Below, in pieces: positions 33,184 through 41,597 of a stretch of DNA of 64,000 nt. How positions within the stretch are numbered: the stretch's first letter is position 1; each line of letters starts with the position of its first letter. The stretch lies in the NCBI RefSeq assembly GCF_016919445.1, contig NZ_CP070356.1:6265502-6329501 (forward strand). Direction: 5' to 3'. The notes below the pieces were generated by a model. It was not told the origin of the DNA and did not search any database. It saw only the letters and a program-made list of their open reading frames with translations. The stretch comes from Pseudomonas sp. PDNC002 (GTDB taxonomy: Bacteria > Pseudomonadota > Gammaproteobacteria > Pseudomonadales > Pseudomonadaceae). The translations under genes and the position numbers were made by a program.

Positions 33184-33511
33184 GGGGTACCTCATGGATC
33201 GTGGGGGTGTAAGAAAGCCCGGGCGCGCAGAGGCGGCCCGTGGCAAAACCGGCGGAGGCGCCGGGGGGGAAAGCGGTTTGGGATCAGGTATCGACGGGCG
33301 AATCAGACGGGTGCGCGAAAGCACCGGAGAGGCCGGAGTGCAGAGGACGGATCGAGGGCAGGGCAAGCAGGGAGGAAGTCATGTCGCGTCGCTCTTTGTT
33401 GTTGTCGATGAGCTGGTGCGACGATTTTTAGCACCGGGCCCGAACGGCCCGGTAACCACAAAAACTCAAGGAGCTATGACTTGCGCTCATAGCTCCGGAA
33501 GGGGCTTTAGG
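33184..33511. other. Gene-free interval upstream of fae-like operon with two hairpins
   Basis: No credible gene. The segment 33184-33430 should hold the promoter of the fae-like operon, but no consensus box is convincing. ACCGGGCC-CGAAC-GGCCCGGT forms a hairpin at 33433-33453. A perfect 10-bp inverted repeat GGAGCTATGA / TCATAGCTCC lies at 33470-33496; on the minus strand it is followed by TTGAGTTTTT and so looks like the terminator of the lipoprotein gene at 33512. Confidence 0.65.
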
Positions 33512-34090
33512 TCAGAGGCCGATGCGCTCGAAGAACCCCGGTTTCTCCACTTCCTTGCCACTGGCGGCGATGCTCACGGGCTCCTGCACTTGGCGCGTGG
33601 CGGGGATTTCCCGCGAGCCCAGCTCCTTGCCCACCAATTGCAGCGGGCCGGCACCCTGCCCCGCCGTGTGTTCGTACTTGGGCGGCGTGTGGGTCTCGTC
33701 GTAGCGCAGGTAGTAGACCTCGCCGGCGCGGGCTTCCAGGGTGAAGCCGGCGATCAGGGTGAAGTCCAGGCTGCCGCCTGCGAAGAAAGTCCAGAAGCTG
33801 CCCAGCAATGGACGGCGCATCTGCAGTGGATAACTGCCGGGAGCGAAGCTCAGGGCGAAGTAGCCGTTGCTCGGCAGGCTGCCGATCAGTTCCCTGTTGA
33901 TAAACAGTCCGGGAGCTTCCAACTCCTCGTCGGACCACTGGTTCTGTGGCCGATAGATGTACACCGTGGCCTGCTGCGAATCCGTCGGCAACGCACCGAA
34001 CGGCGGCCCGTCCACCGCGCCGAAGAAGGCGCCGGGCGAACTGCAGCCAGCCAGCATCAGGAGAAAGGCGCACAGGGCCAGTCGGAGCAT
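33512..34090 (-). CDS. DUF2846-like lipoprotein, 192 aa
   Basis: Leader with lipobox LAGC (residues 13-16) marks a lipid-anchored envelope protein. The mature domain reads ATVYIYRPQNQWSDEELEAPGLFINRELIGSLPSNGYFALSFAPGSYPLQ and later AGEVYYLRYDE. That is a beta-sandwich pattern shared by DUF2846-type lipoproteins, which have no known function. The gene is alone on the minus strand, between the fae-like promoter region and the toxin-antitoxin pair. Confidence 0.82.
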   Translation of the reverse strand: MLRLALCAFLLMLAGCSSPGAFFGAVDGPPFGALPTDSQQATVYIYRPQNQWSDEELEAPGLFINRELIGSLPSNGYFALSFAPGSYPLQMRRPLLGSFWTFFAGGSLDFTLIAGFTLEARAGEVYYLRYDETHTPPKYEHTAGQGAGPLQLVGKELGSREIPATRQVQEPVSIAASGKEVEKPGFFERIGL

Positions 34091-34238
34091 GGAAAGTCCC
34101 TCTTATGGTTATGCCCGGAGCATAACCACGCCGCCACGCCTTGCCACCCGTCGAAAGTCCGGGTCGACGAGTTCACACAAACGCCAGGGCGAGCCCCGCT
34201 CATCCCAACCAGTTTGACACTGCTGCACCTAGGGCGAA

Positions 34239-34256
34239 GTATTACCCGGTATTACC
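34239..34256 (+). promoter_or_regulatory. Candidate antitoxin operator (direct repeats)
   Basis: GTATTACC occurs at 34239-34246 and again at 34249-34256, a 10-bp period that places both on the same helix face. This is the usual geometry for ribbon-helix-helix antitoxin dimers. It lies 22 bp before the antitoxin start, so it probably mediates autoregulation. Confidence 0.55.
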
Positions 34257-34277
34257 TTTAACTACACAGGTGCCGCC

Positions 34278-34547
34278 ATGGCCACTTCAGTCAAACTCGA
34301 CGAGGAAATGCTCGCCCGCGTCCGCGAGCTGGCCGAACTGCGCCAGCGCTCGCCGCACTGGATCATGCGCGAAGCCATCGGCCAATACGTCGTGCGTGAA
34401 GAGCAGCGCGAGAAGCTCAAGCGCGACACCGAGCAGGCCTGGGAAGAATTCCAGGCGACCGGCCAGCACGTCACTGCCGAAGCGGTGGAGAGCTGGCTGA
34501 ACAGCTGGGGCGATGAGGACGAGCAAGCCGCACCGAAATGCGAGTGA
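34278..34547 (+). CDS. Ribbon-helix-helix antitoxin
   Basis: An 89-aa protein. The N-terminal strand and helices ATSVKLDEEMLARVRELAELRQRSPHWIMREAIGQYV form a CopG/RelB/ParD-type DNA-binding unit. The acidic C-terminal tail (EQAWEEFQATGQHVTAEAVESWLNSWGDEDE) would wrap and neutralise the toxin. It overlaps the downstream toxin gene by 10 bp, the typical antitoxin-first order. Direct repeats lie upstream as a likely operator. Confidence 0.88.
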   Translation: MATSVKLDEEMLARVRELAELRQRSPHWIMREAIGQYVVREEQREKLKRDTEQAWEEFQATGQHVTAEAVESWLNSWGDEDEQAAPKCE

Positions 34548-34825
34548 TCTATGCGCCCGCGGCGCTTCGCGACCTCGACCGCCTGCGCCGATTCCTCCGG
34601 GAAACCAATCCCACCGCCGCCCGCCGTGCCGGCCAGATCATTCTCCAGGCCACCCAGGCGCTGGGGGCCTATCCGCAGATGGGGCGACTGATCGATGACC
34701 TACCGATCGAATTCCGCGAATGGCCCATCGACTTCGGTGACAGCGGCTACCTAGCCCGCTACCACATCGATGGAGAAACACTGGTCATCCTCGCGATCCG
34801 CCACCAGCGCGAAGCCGGTTACTGA
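34538..34825 (+). CDS. RelE/ParE-family toxin
   Basis: A 95-aa basic protein with the RelE/ParE fold pattern: MRVIYAPAALRDLDRLRRFLRETNP (strand, two helices), QIILQATQALGAYPQMGRLID, then the strand-rich C-terminus REWPIDFGDSGYLARYHIDGETLVILAIRHQREAGY. RelE members cut mRNA on ribosomes while ParE members poison gyrase; the sequence alone does not decide, though the absence of an obvious RelE catalytic set leans towards ParE. It overlaps the antitoxin by 10 bp. The pair may stabilise the accessory region. Confidence 0.88.
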   Translation: MRVIYAPAALRDLDRLRRFLRETNPTAARRAGQIILQATQALGAYPQMGRLIDDLPIEFREWPIDFGDSGYLARYHIDGETLVILAIRHQREAGY

Positions 34826-34832
34826 ACCCGAG

Positions 34833-35426
34833 TCAGGTCAGTTCCTTGAGCCAGAACATCATCGACTTGGCAGTCTCCCGTTGCTCGCCGATATCGCGCC
34901 AGTGGTATTCGGTCTGCAGGGAAGGTTGCGGAGTGAAGCCGCGCTGCAGCCAGAAGGCGTCCGGCGAGCGGTAGCTGACGGGTCGTGCGCAGTGCTCCAG
35001 CGGCCGCCGAAGGGCGCAGAAGGCCGCCCAATCGAAGCGACCCAGACCACGCGCAAAGCGCTCGCGTTCCTCGAAGAAACGCAGGTCGAGAGCGGCGCTG
35101 CGGTACTCCGGCAGAACCACCGACTCGCCAAAATAGAAGATTCGCTCCGGGTTCCAGCCCTGGGCCAGGAACGGCTGCTGGAAAGCCTCGGCCTCGTCCA
35201 GCAGCGGCAGCCCGGTCGAAGCCCCCACTACCCTGCCCTCATCGATCACCAGCACGCACAGGCTCCAGGCCGATCGCACATGGGCGTCGAGGTACCCGGC
35301 TTCATATTCCGGACTGCCGTCGTAGAGGTACGGATACTCGCGGAACACGGTGATGCGCAGTCGCGCCAGATCATCGACGAACGGGCGAAGGGCGTCGCCG
35401 CTAAGCAGGCGGAACTCGACGGGCAT
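34833..35426 (-). CDS. GNAT-type acetyltransferase
   Basis: A 197-aa protein with the N-acetyltransferase layout: RLLSGDALRPFVDDLARLRITVFREYPYLYDG, LCVLVIDEGRVVGASTGLPL (strand 4), and FYFGESVVLPEYRSAALDLRFFEERE (acetyl-CoA-binding turn). A substrate protein or metabolite cannot be named. The ATG at 35426 follows GGAAG. It converges with the toxin gene, their ends separated by only 7 bp, and is 110 bp from the acyltransferase upstream. Confidence 0.85.
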   Translation of the reverse strand: MPVEFRLLSGDALRPFVDDLARLRITVFREYPYLYDGSPEYEAGYLDAHVRSAWSLCVLVIDEGRVVGASTGLPLLDEAEAFQQPFLAQGWNPERIFYFGESVVLPEYRSAALDLRFFEERERFARGLGRFDWAAFCALRRPLEHCARPVSYRSPDAFWLQRGFTPQPSLQTEYHWRDIGEQRETAKSMMFWLKELT

Positions 35427-35536
35427 GATGGTTTTCTTCCGCAAAGGGCCGCAGCGGCGGCGCTGCAGAAAACCTAGCACGGGCAGCGCAGGTCGGTAGA
35501 GCTGGTGAGGGGCGGCGCGAACGGCCCAACGATGGA

Positions 35537-36829
35537 TTACGACTCGGTAACCACTCGCCGCCGCGCGGTCGGTGGTGCAGGCGGAGCTGGCAGCAGGTGT
35601 CGCACCAGCCATTTGCGCACCGGCACCACGCAGCGCTCCTGCACCAGCACACAGCTGGTGACCATGAACAGCAGGAACAGCGGATACAGCCACAGCGAAA
35701 GCTGCTGATGCGTGGCCGATTCGACGCAGAAGGCCCAGTCGGCCAGGCAATCCCCCGGCGCACGGATCAGTTTCTCGCTGCGCGAGAATAACGTGAACAA
35801 TGGCACGTGCAGCGCGAACAGCGACAGCGACGCCGCCCCCAGCCTTGGCGACCAGTGGCGAATCAGGCTGCTCTTCGGATCGCGCGGCAGCGCGCTCATG
35901 TACACCAGCATCAGCTGAGCCGGCAGCAGCAGGCCGTTGTGCAGCAGGAAGTACCAGAACTTGGCGCCGTGGGTGTAGAGATAATCGGCCAGCAGGAAAT
36001 TGGTGAGGACGAAGGCTCCCATCACCACCAACATGCCACGCCCCGGCAGGCGGCCGGCGTCCTTGTATTCGCGGAACAGTCCGTAGGCGAGGATGCCGCT
36101 GAGAAACTCCGGCAGGCGCAGCAGCGGGTTGCGGTGCAACAGGCCGGTCCAGGGCATGCCGTAGTGCTCGCTGGCCACCAACAGCACCGGCGGGATCAGG
36201 TAGAGAATCCACAGCGCGAGCAACCAGCGCCATTTGTGCTTCATCCGGGCCAGGCGCGGCGCGACGAAGGGGAAGCACAGGTAGAAGAAGAACAGCGTCG
36301 ACAACGACCAGAGCGGCGCATTGAAAGTCAGGTAGTAGGGGTTCCACGCCTGCAGCATGGTCAGTTGGAGAATGCTGTTGAACAGCAACTCGCGGTCGCT
36401 CATCCAGTGGTGGAACAGCTCCGGCTGCAGGCGGCCGATGGCCTCGTTGGTGTCATAGACGACGAAGCGCGGCGTGGCCTGGTCCAGGTCAGGACCGATG
36501 CCGAGCCCACTCACCAGCAGAAGCACCGCGATGGTCAGCAGGATCGAGAAGATGTGCAGCGGATAGAGATTGGACAACCGCTTGGTGAAGAAACTGCGCG
36601 GGCTCTCGCGCAACTGTCCGTCGGTGACATAGACGTGGCACAGCAGGAAACCGGAGAGCACGAAGAAGGTGCTGGTGGCGAAGAAACCGAGGGCAGTGAT
36701 GTCATCGAGACCGGCGAATTTCTGCTCGGCCGGATAGCTGTGCAGGGTGTGGTAGATCACCACGTACAGGCCCATCAGGAAGCGCAACCACTCCAGCCCG
36801 ATGAAACGTTCCTTGCGATTGGTCTCCAC
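35537..36829 (-). CDS. Acyltransferase family 3 membrane protein (OafA/OpgC-like)
   Basis: A 430-aa polytopic protein with about ten membrane helices. The family hallmark is near the N-terminus: GLEWLRFLMGLYVVIYHTLHSY with the catalytic-type histidine, then FFATSTFFVLSGFLLCHVYV, and RRLSNLYPLH-like RLSNLYPLHI. Such enzymes O-acylate surface polysaccharides or other exported glycans. The GTG at 36829 was chosen for the upstream GAGGGAGAGAGG; upstream starts would overlap the phospholipase-D gene. It lies downstream of the cardiolipin synthase on the same strand, which suggests envelope modification. Confidence 0.87.
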   Translation of the reverse strand: METNRKERFIGLEWLRFLMGLYVVIYHTLHSYPAEQKFAGLDDITALGFFATSTFFVLSGFLLCHVYVTDGQLRESPRSFFTKRLSNLYPLHIFSILLTIAVLLLVSGLGIGPDLDQATPRFVVYDTNEAIGRLQPELFHHWMSDRELLFNSILQLTMLQAWNPYYLTFNAPLWSLSTLFFFYLCFPFVAPRLARMKHKWRWLLALWILYLIPPVLLVASEHYGMPWTGLLHRNPLLRLPEFLSGILAYGLFREYKDAGRLPGRGMLVVMGAFVLTNFLLADYLYTHGAKFWYFLLHNGLLLPAQLMLVYMSALPRDPKSSLIRHWSPRLGAASLSLFALHVPLFTLFSRSEKLIRAPGDCLADWAFCVESATHQQLSLWLYPLFLLFMVTSCVLVQERCVVPVRKWLVRHLLPAPPAPPTARRRVVTES

Positions 36830-36861
36830 GCCTCTCTCCCTCTCGACAGACAACTTCGACG

Positions 36862-38019
36862 TCAGCGGCGGCGGTCGAGGAAATTCACCACCAGTCGATC
36901 CAGCGAGCCCCACACACGTTCACGCAAGCGCTTCCACCAGGGCCGCGCGCGCCAGAAACCCAGGTCGATCTCCCGGCTCTGCTGAAAATCGGCGGCGAGG
37001 CAGTCGGCTACCGCCGCGGTGAATTCTGGGTCGAACGCTTCTACATTGGCCTCGAGATTGAACCGAAGGTTCCAATGATCGAAGTTGCACGAACCGACAC
37101 TGACCCAATCATCGACCAGTACCATCTTCAAATGAAGGAATCGCGGCTGGTACTCGAAGATCCGCACACCCGCGCGCAACAGGCTCGGGTAATAGCGTTG
37201 GCCAGCGTAACGCACCGGCGCGTGATCGGTCAGCCGCCCGGTGAGCAGCAGGCGCACGTCAACGCCACGCTGTGCGGCTTTGCGCAACGCCCGACGAACC
37301 TTCCAGGTTGGCAGGAAATACGGTGTCGCGAGCCACACCCGCTGGTGCGCGCCGCGCAGGGAGCGTACCAGCGCCTGGACGATGTCGCGGTGCTGGCCGG
37401 CATCGGCGTAGGCGACCCGCGCCAGGCCTTCGCCATAGTTGGGCAACGGCGGCAGGCGCGTCAGCAGTACCTCCTCACGCGGCTTCCAGGCCCGCACGCC
37501 GAAGGTCGCATGCCATTGGCGCTCGAACAGCCGCTGCCAGTCGGCGACGATACTGCCGGTCATTTCCACCATGACTTCGTGCCAGTCGCTGTGGTTATCC
37601 CGCGCCGACCAGAACTCGTCGGTGGCGCCCGTCCCTCCGACATATGCCACGCGCTCGTCCACCAGCAACAGCTTGCGGTGGTCGCGGTACAGGTTGCGCA
37701 GGCCGGACTTCCAGTTCAGCGGGTTGTAGTGGCGCAGCTCGCCACCCGCCTCCAGCAGTTGGCGCGTCCAGGCGCTGGACAGTTTCAGGCTGCCGAAGGC
37801 ATCGAACAGGCAGCGCACCCGCACGCCACGGGCGCGGGCCGCCAGCAGCCGATCGAGTAGCGCTTCGGCGCAGCTGCCGCTTTCGACGAGATAGAGCTCC
37901 AGCTCGATCTGCCGCTCGGCGCTGTCGATGGCGGCGAACATATGCGGGAAGAAGCGCTCCCCGTCGTAGAGCAGGGCGAAGCGGTTGCCGCTTCGCCAGG
38001 GGAAGATCGGCCCGCTCAC
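36862..38019 (-). CDS. Phospholipase D-type cardiolipin synthase (ClsB-like)
   Basis: A 385-aa enzyme with two HKD motifs: HRKLLLVDERVAYVGG in the first half and HLKMVLVDDWVSVGSCNFD in the second, both with intact His, Lys and Asp. It has no N-terminal membrane segments, which fits ClsB/ClsC more than ClsA. It would condense phosphatidylglycerol with another phospholipid headgroup to form cardiolipin. The start overlaps the stop of the YceI gene by 4 bp (ATGA). The order cardiolipin synthase next to YceI matches PA4339-PA4340 of PAO1 (recalled). Confidence 0.92.
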   Translation of the reverse strand: MSGPIFPWRSGNRFALLYDGERFFPHMFAAIDSAERQIELELYLVESGSCAEALLDRLLAARARGVRVRCLFDAFGSLKLSSAWTRQLLEAGGELRHYNPLNWKSGLRNLYRDHRKLLLVDERVAYVGGTGATDEFWSARDNHSDWHEVMVEMTGSIVADWQRLFERQWHATFGVRAWKPREEVLLTRLPPLPNYGEGLARVAYADAGQHRDIVQALVRSLRGAHQRVWLATPYFLPTWKVRRALRKAAQRGVDVRLLLTGRLTDHAPVRYAGQRYYPSLLRAGVRIFEYQPRFLHLKMVLVDDWVSVGSCNFDHWNLRFNLEANVEAFDPEFTAAVADCLAADFQQSREIDLGFWRARPWWKRLRERVWGSLDRLVVNFLDRRR

Positions 38020-38591
38020 CGCGAGGCGAAGATCAGCACGGCGCCTACCGGCACCGATAGGCCGATGCTTTTCAGCCCGGCCAGTTTGCGCAACTGCGCC
38101 ACGCCCGGTGCGAGACCGAAGTCGGCAGCGTTGATCACCAGCGGCTGCAAGGTCACGACCTGGAAGCGGTGCTCGTCCAGACGGGTGATCAGCACATCGG
38201 TGCGGTAATCCTTCGCCTGGCCGTTGAGCTCCAGGCGCAGCGGCAGGCGCATCTCCAGTTGCACGCCGCTGGCCAGATCAGTGATGGGGCGCAGGTCGAG
38301 GCGCGAGGTGATGCGCGCCTCGGGGAATTTCTCCGTGGCGAATAGCTGGTCGCGCAGGCGCTCATCCCGCAGCGGTACGCCGGTGCTGACCGAGTCCATC
38401 TCGATGCGCAGCTCGACCTGACCCTGTTCCTCCACCTTGCCGTGCATCACCAGGAAGCGGTTCACCTCGGCGATGTCGGCATTCTTGGTGGTGACGAAGG
38501 TCAGCCGCGAGGACTCGTAATCGAGGTACCAGGCAGCCTGGGCGGAAGCGGCGAAGCAGGCCGCGAAGAGGAAGGCGAACAGCGAGCGCAT
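38016..38591 (-). CDS. YceI-family periplasmic lipocalin-like protein (1)
   Basis: A 191-aa secreted protein: signal peptide to about residue 22 (AASAQAAWYLDYESS), then the YceI beta-barrel with the typical SRLTFVTTKN strand, GKVEEQGQVELRIEMDSVSTGVPLRDERLRDQLF and FPEARI. YceI proteins bind long lipid-like ligands such as polyprenoids in the periplasm. The ATG at 38591 follows AAGGGA. It is coupled to the cardiolipin synthase. A paralogue with the same layout is 3.6 kb away at 41598-42197. Confidence 0.9.
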   Translation of the reverse strand: MRSLFAFLFAACFAASAQAAWYLDYESSRLTFVTTKNADIAEVNRFLVMHGKVEEQGQVELRIEMDSVSTGVPLRDERLRDQLFATEKFPEARITSRLDLRPITDLASGVQLEMRLPLRLELNGQAKDYRTDVLITRLDEHRFQVVTLQPLVINAADFGLAPGVAQLRKLAGLKSIGLSVPVGAVLIFASR

Positions 38592-38693
38592 GAAATCCCT
38601 TACATGAAAAACGGATGGATCAACGGCCAACGATAGCGGCCCACCGTCGGCTTGCAAACCGACCGCAGTTGGGCAGATGCGAGCGGCAATGGT

Positions 38694-39611
38694 TCAGTCC
38701 GTCAGCAAGGCGGGAATCCCCGCTACCAGCGCATCGATGGCGCAGCGGATCTTCGACGGCATGTAGCGAGTCTTCGGCCACACCACGTGAACATCCTGCG
38801 GCGGCAGATTGCAGCGGCCGCGGACCACCACCAGCTCGCCACACTTCACGTGCCGCGCCAGCAGCCAGGAAGGCATTCGCGCCAGCCCGAAGCCGGCCAC
38901 GGCGGCCGCGGAAATCGCCTGCAGGTCGTCCATGCTCAACTGCGGTTCGATGTCGATGCGTTTCGTGTGGCCGTCCTCATCGCGCAAATTCCAGGGTGAG
39001 GTGACGCCTGCGACGGAGTAGCTGATGGCGGCATGGCTGGCGAGATCGTCGAGGGACTTCGGCATGCCATGCCGCGCGAGGTACGAAGGGGCCGCGCCGA
39101 TGCTGGTGTACTGCACGCCCAGCTTGCGCGCGGCCAGCGTCGCGCTGTCGCCCAGCGGGCCGATGCGCACGGCGAGATCGAAGCCCTCCTCGATCAGATC
39201 GACGCGGCGATCGGTGAAGGACATATCGATTTTCAGCGCCGGATAGTCACGCGCCAACTCCAGCATCAACGGCACCACGCAGAGGTGACCGAAGGAGATC
39301 GGCACGCTCACCCGCAGGCGACCACGCGGCTCCCTGCGTCCGCCTTCGAGCTCGGCGTGGGCGGCATCCAGCTCGGCCAGTGCGCGTACGCAGCTGTCGT
39401 AGAACACCTGGCCGTCCTCGGTGAGGTTCTGGCTGCGCGTGGTGCGTTGCAGCAGACGTACGCCCAGGCGTGCTTCCAGCCGGGCGATGGCCTTGCCCAC
39501 CGCCGAGCGCGTGAGGTTCAGGCGCTCGGCCGCCACGGCGAAGCTGCCGGCGTCCACTACCTGGACGAAGGTGGCGATGCCATCGAGTCGGTCATCCATC
39601 GGACTGCCCAT
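38694..39611 (-). CDS. LysR-family regulator of adjacent exporter
   Basis: A 305-aa regulator with the N-terminal helix-turn-helix (IATFVQVVDAGSFAVAAERLNLTRSAVGKAIARLEARLGVRLLQRTTR) and a CrgA/AaeR-like effector domain (RGRLRVSVPISFGHLCVVPLMLEL; FDLAVRIGPLGDSATLAARKLG). It is divergent from the DHA2 exporter, with a 95-bp gap, so it likely controls that gene and itself. ATG 39611 was chosen for AGGA six bases upstream; ATG 39599 is an alternative without a binding site. Confidence 0.9.
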   Translation of the reverse strand: MGSPMDDRLDGIATFVQVVDAGSFAVAAERLNLTRSAVGKAIARLEARLGVRLLQRTTRSQNLTEDGQVFYDSCVRALAELDAAHAELEGGRREPRGRLRVSVPISFGHLCVVPLMLELARDYPALKIDMSFTDRRVDLIEEGFDLAVRIGPLGDSATLAARKLGVQYTSIGAAPSYLARHGMPKSLDDLASHAAISYSVAGVTSPWNLRDEDGHTKRIDIEPQLSMDDLQAISAAAVAGFGLARMPSWLLARHVKCGELVVVRGRCNLPPQDVHVVWPKTRYMPSKIRCAIDALVAGIPALLTD

Positions 39612-39706
39612 TTGAATCCTGACAAGCCCCAATGATGGGACGAAATGGAGCCAATGGGGAACCCTGTTCTTTTCCACAATGGCGGCTCGGAAACGGAGCC
39701 CTCCCC

Positions 39707-41206
39707 ATGACTGCCATCCACAATCCCCGCAATCTTATCGCCCTGGCGGCGGTGTGCCTGTCCTCGATGATGTTCGGCCTGGAAATCTCCAGCGTCCCCG
39801 CCAGCCTGCCGGCCGTGGAGCGCGTGTTGCACGGCGACTTCCAGGACCTGCAGTGGGTGATGAACGCCTACACCATCGCCGTCACCAGCGTGCTGATGGC
39901 CGCCGGCACCCTGGCCGACCGCTTCGGCCGCAAGCGCCTGTTCGTCATCAGCCTGGCGCTGTTCGGCATCACTTCGCTGCTCTGCGGACTGGCGACCAAC
40001 ATGCCGGCGATGATCGCCGGGCGTTTCCTGCAGGGCGCCGCCGGCGGGGTCATGCTGATCTGCCAGGTGGCCGTGCTGAGCAGCCAGTTCAGCGACCCGG
40101 CCGAGCGCGTGCGCGCGTTCGCGGCCTGGGGCGTGATCTTCGGCATCGGCCTGGGCTTCGGGCCGATCATCGGCAGCGCCATCGTCGCCCTGGCCAGTTG
40201 GCAATGGGTGTTCCTGATGCACGGCCCCATCGCCCTGCTGACGATGGCGTTGGCGCTCTACGGGGCGGTGGAGTCCCGCGATCCGGACGCCGAGCGGCTC
40301 GACCTCGGCGGCATGCTGACGCTGTCTCTGGCAGTGCTTGGCCTCGTTTTCTACATCACCCAGGGCGCCGGAATGGGGTTCGCCAGCCCCGCGGCGCTGG
40401 TGATTCTGCTGGCCAGCATCGCCAGCCTGGCAGCATTCGTCCTGATCGAACGCCGTGTCGCCCACCCGATGTTCGATTTCTCCGTGCTGCGTATCCGCGC
40501 CTTCTCTGGCGCAATGTTCGGTTCGGCGGGGATGAACGTGAGTTTCTGGCCGCTGATGATCTACCTGCCGGTCTACTACCACGGCGTACTCGGCTACGAC
40601 GACGTGACGGCCGGCTGGTCGCTGCTGGCCTATACGCTGCCGACACTGGTGGTGCCCCCGATCGCCGAGCGCCTGGCGCATCGCTTCCAGCCGGGCTGGG
40701 TGATTCCCGGCGGCATGTTCGTGATCGGCGTCGGGTTCTTCCTGATGCTCTGGGGCAGCGCCGTGGAACACGCCAGTTGGCTGACCCTGTTGCCCGGCTG
40801 CGTGCTGGCCGGCGTCGGCCTGGGCATGACCAACACCACGGTGACCAACACCTCCACCGCCGCCGTGCCTGCCGCCCGTGCCGGGATGGCATCGGGGATC
40901 GACATGAGCGCGCGAATGATCTCCCTGGCAATCAATATCGCGGTGATGGGGTTGATCCTGCTCTGGGGCGTCGCCGCGGGACTGCACGGTGTGGATGGCA
41001 GCGAGCAGCTGCAAGTGGCCGCCCGGATTGCCGCCGGCCAGTTGGGGCACGCTGACCCGGCCACCGCGCGCGCGGCGCTGGTTCAGGGCTTCGGCTGGGT
41101 GCTGGGCTACGGCGGCATCAGCGCCTGGCTGTTCGCAGCGGGCAGCTTCGCGGCGTTCGGCGCGCGCCGTGCGGCGCGGCCTACACTGGAGGTGGCCCGC
41201 CCCTGA
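39707..41206 (+). CDS. DHA2-family MFS drug exporter (EmrB/QacA-like, 14 TMS)
   Basis: A 499-aa proton antiporter with about 14 membrane helices. The N-terminal signature is VVMNAYTIAVTSVLMAAGTLADRFGRKR-like (VMNAYTIAVTSVLMAAGT, LADRFGRKRLF), with the antiporter motif C region near GIGLGFGPIIGSAI. Substrates of the family are lipophilic drugs and dyes. No EmrA-type adaptor gene is adjacent, so it probably exports to the periplasm alone. The ATG at 39707 fits the hydrophobic start (TAIHNPRNLIALAAV). It is divergent from its likely LysR regulator and followed by a tiny lipoprotein gene. Confidence 0.9.
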   Translation: MTAIHNPRNLIALAAVCLSSMMFGLEISSVPASLPAVERVLHGDFQDLQWVMNAYTIAVTSVLMAAGTLADRFGRKRLFVISLALFGITSLLCGLATNMPAMIAGRFLQGAAGGVMLICQVAVLSSQFSDPAERVRAFAAWGVIFGIGLGFGPIIGSAIVALASWQWVFLMHGPIALLTMALALYGAVESRDPDAERLDLGGMLTLSLAVLGLVFYITQGAGMGFASPAALVILLASIASLAAFVLIERRVAHPMFDFSVLRIRAFSGAMFGSAGMNVSFWPLMIYLPVYYHGVLGYDDVTAGWSLLAYTLPTLVVPPIAERLAHRFQPGWVIPGGMFVIGVGFFLMLWGSAVEHASWLTLLPGCVLAGVGLGMTNTTVTNTSTAAVPAARAGMASGIDMSARMISLAINIAVMGLILLWGVAAGLHGVDGSEQLQVAARIAAGQLGHADPATARAALVQGFGWVLGYGGISAWLFAAGSFAAFGARRAARPTLEVARP

Positions 41207-41223
41207 CTGACAGGAATACCGCC

Positions 41224-41334
41224 ATGAAAACCCTCCTGCTGCTCGCCTTCGTGCTCATCAGCGCCTCCAGTTGCAGCGTCGGCTCCGGCTTTCGCTTTCA
41301 GCCGGAGCTGCCGGTCGTTGCTGTGCTGGTGTAG
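41224..41334 (+). CDS. Tiny lipoprotein, 36 aa
   Basis: A short ORF beginning MKTLLLLAFVLISASSC with an exact lipobox (Cys17), followed by SVGSGFRFQPELPVVAVLV and a stop. Ribosome site AGGAA lies eight bases before the ATG. It starts 17 bp after the exporter stop codon, so it is probably cotranscribed. It is comparable to entericidin-size lipoproteins but has no recognised family. The coding call rests on the leader peptide and the ribosome site. Confidence 0.6.
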   Translation: MKTLLLLAFVLISASSCSVGSGFRFQPELPVVAVLV

Positions 41335-41406
41335 AGCGATCTTCGTCTGTAGCCAGCACTATGCCGTACGCTCCGCGAACGTGCCCCTCTCCCACAAGAT
41401 CAATAG

Positions 41407-41541
41407 CCCCTCACCCTAACCCTCTCCCGCAAGCGGGAGAGGGAACCGTTCGGCGCAGGATGAAAACACAGCGTCAGCCGGCACAATCTGCCCCCCTCTC
41501 CCTCAGGAGCGGGGCGCGTAGCCAGGGTTGGGGTGAGGGCA
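41407..41541. repeat. Composite inverted repeat, family B (variant with insert)
   Basis: The left arm CCCCTCACCCTAACCCTCTC pairs with the right arm ending GGTTGGGGTGAGGG, with an internal CCCGCAAGCGGG hairpin. The right arm contains AGGAGCGGGGCGCGTAGCC, a block also found in the copies at 52231 and 56914. It occupies most of the gene-free interval 41335-41597. Confidence 0.8.
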
Positions 41542-41597
41542 TGGGCAGGCGCGGACTCATCAAAAGAAAACCAATACTTCTACAGGTAAAGGATCCG

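Noticed and set aside
32671-33366. Longer Fae-like frame starting at 33366
   Set aside because: The extra 61 residues are Pro/Arg-rich and unlike Fae; ATG 33183 has a GAGG site and matches the family start.
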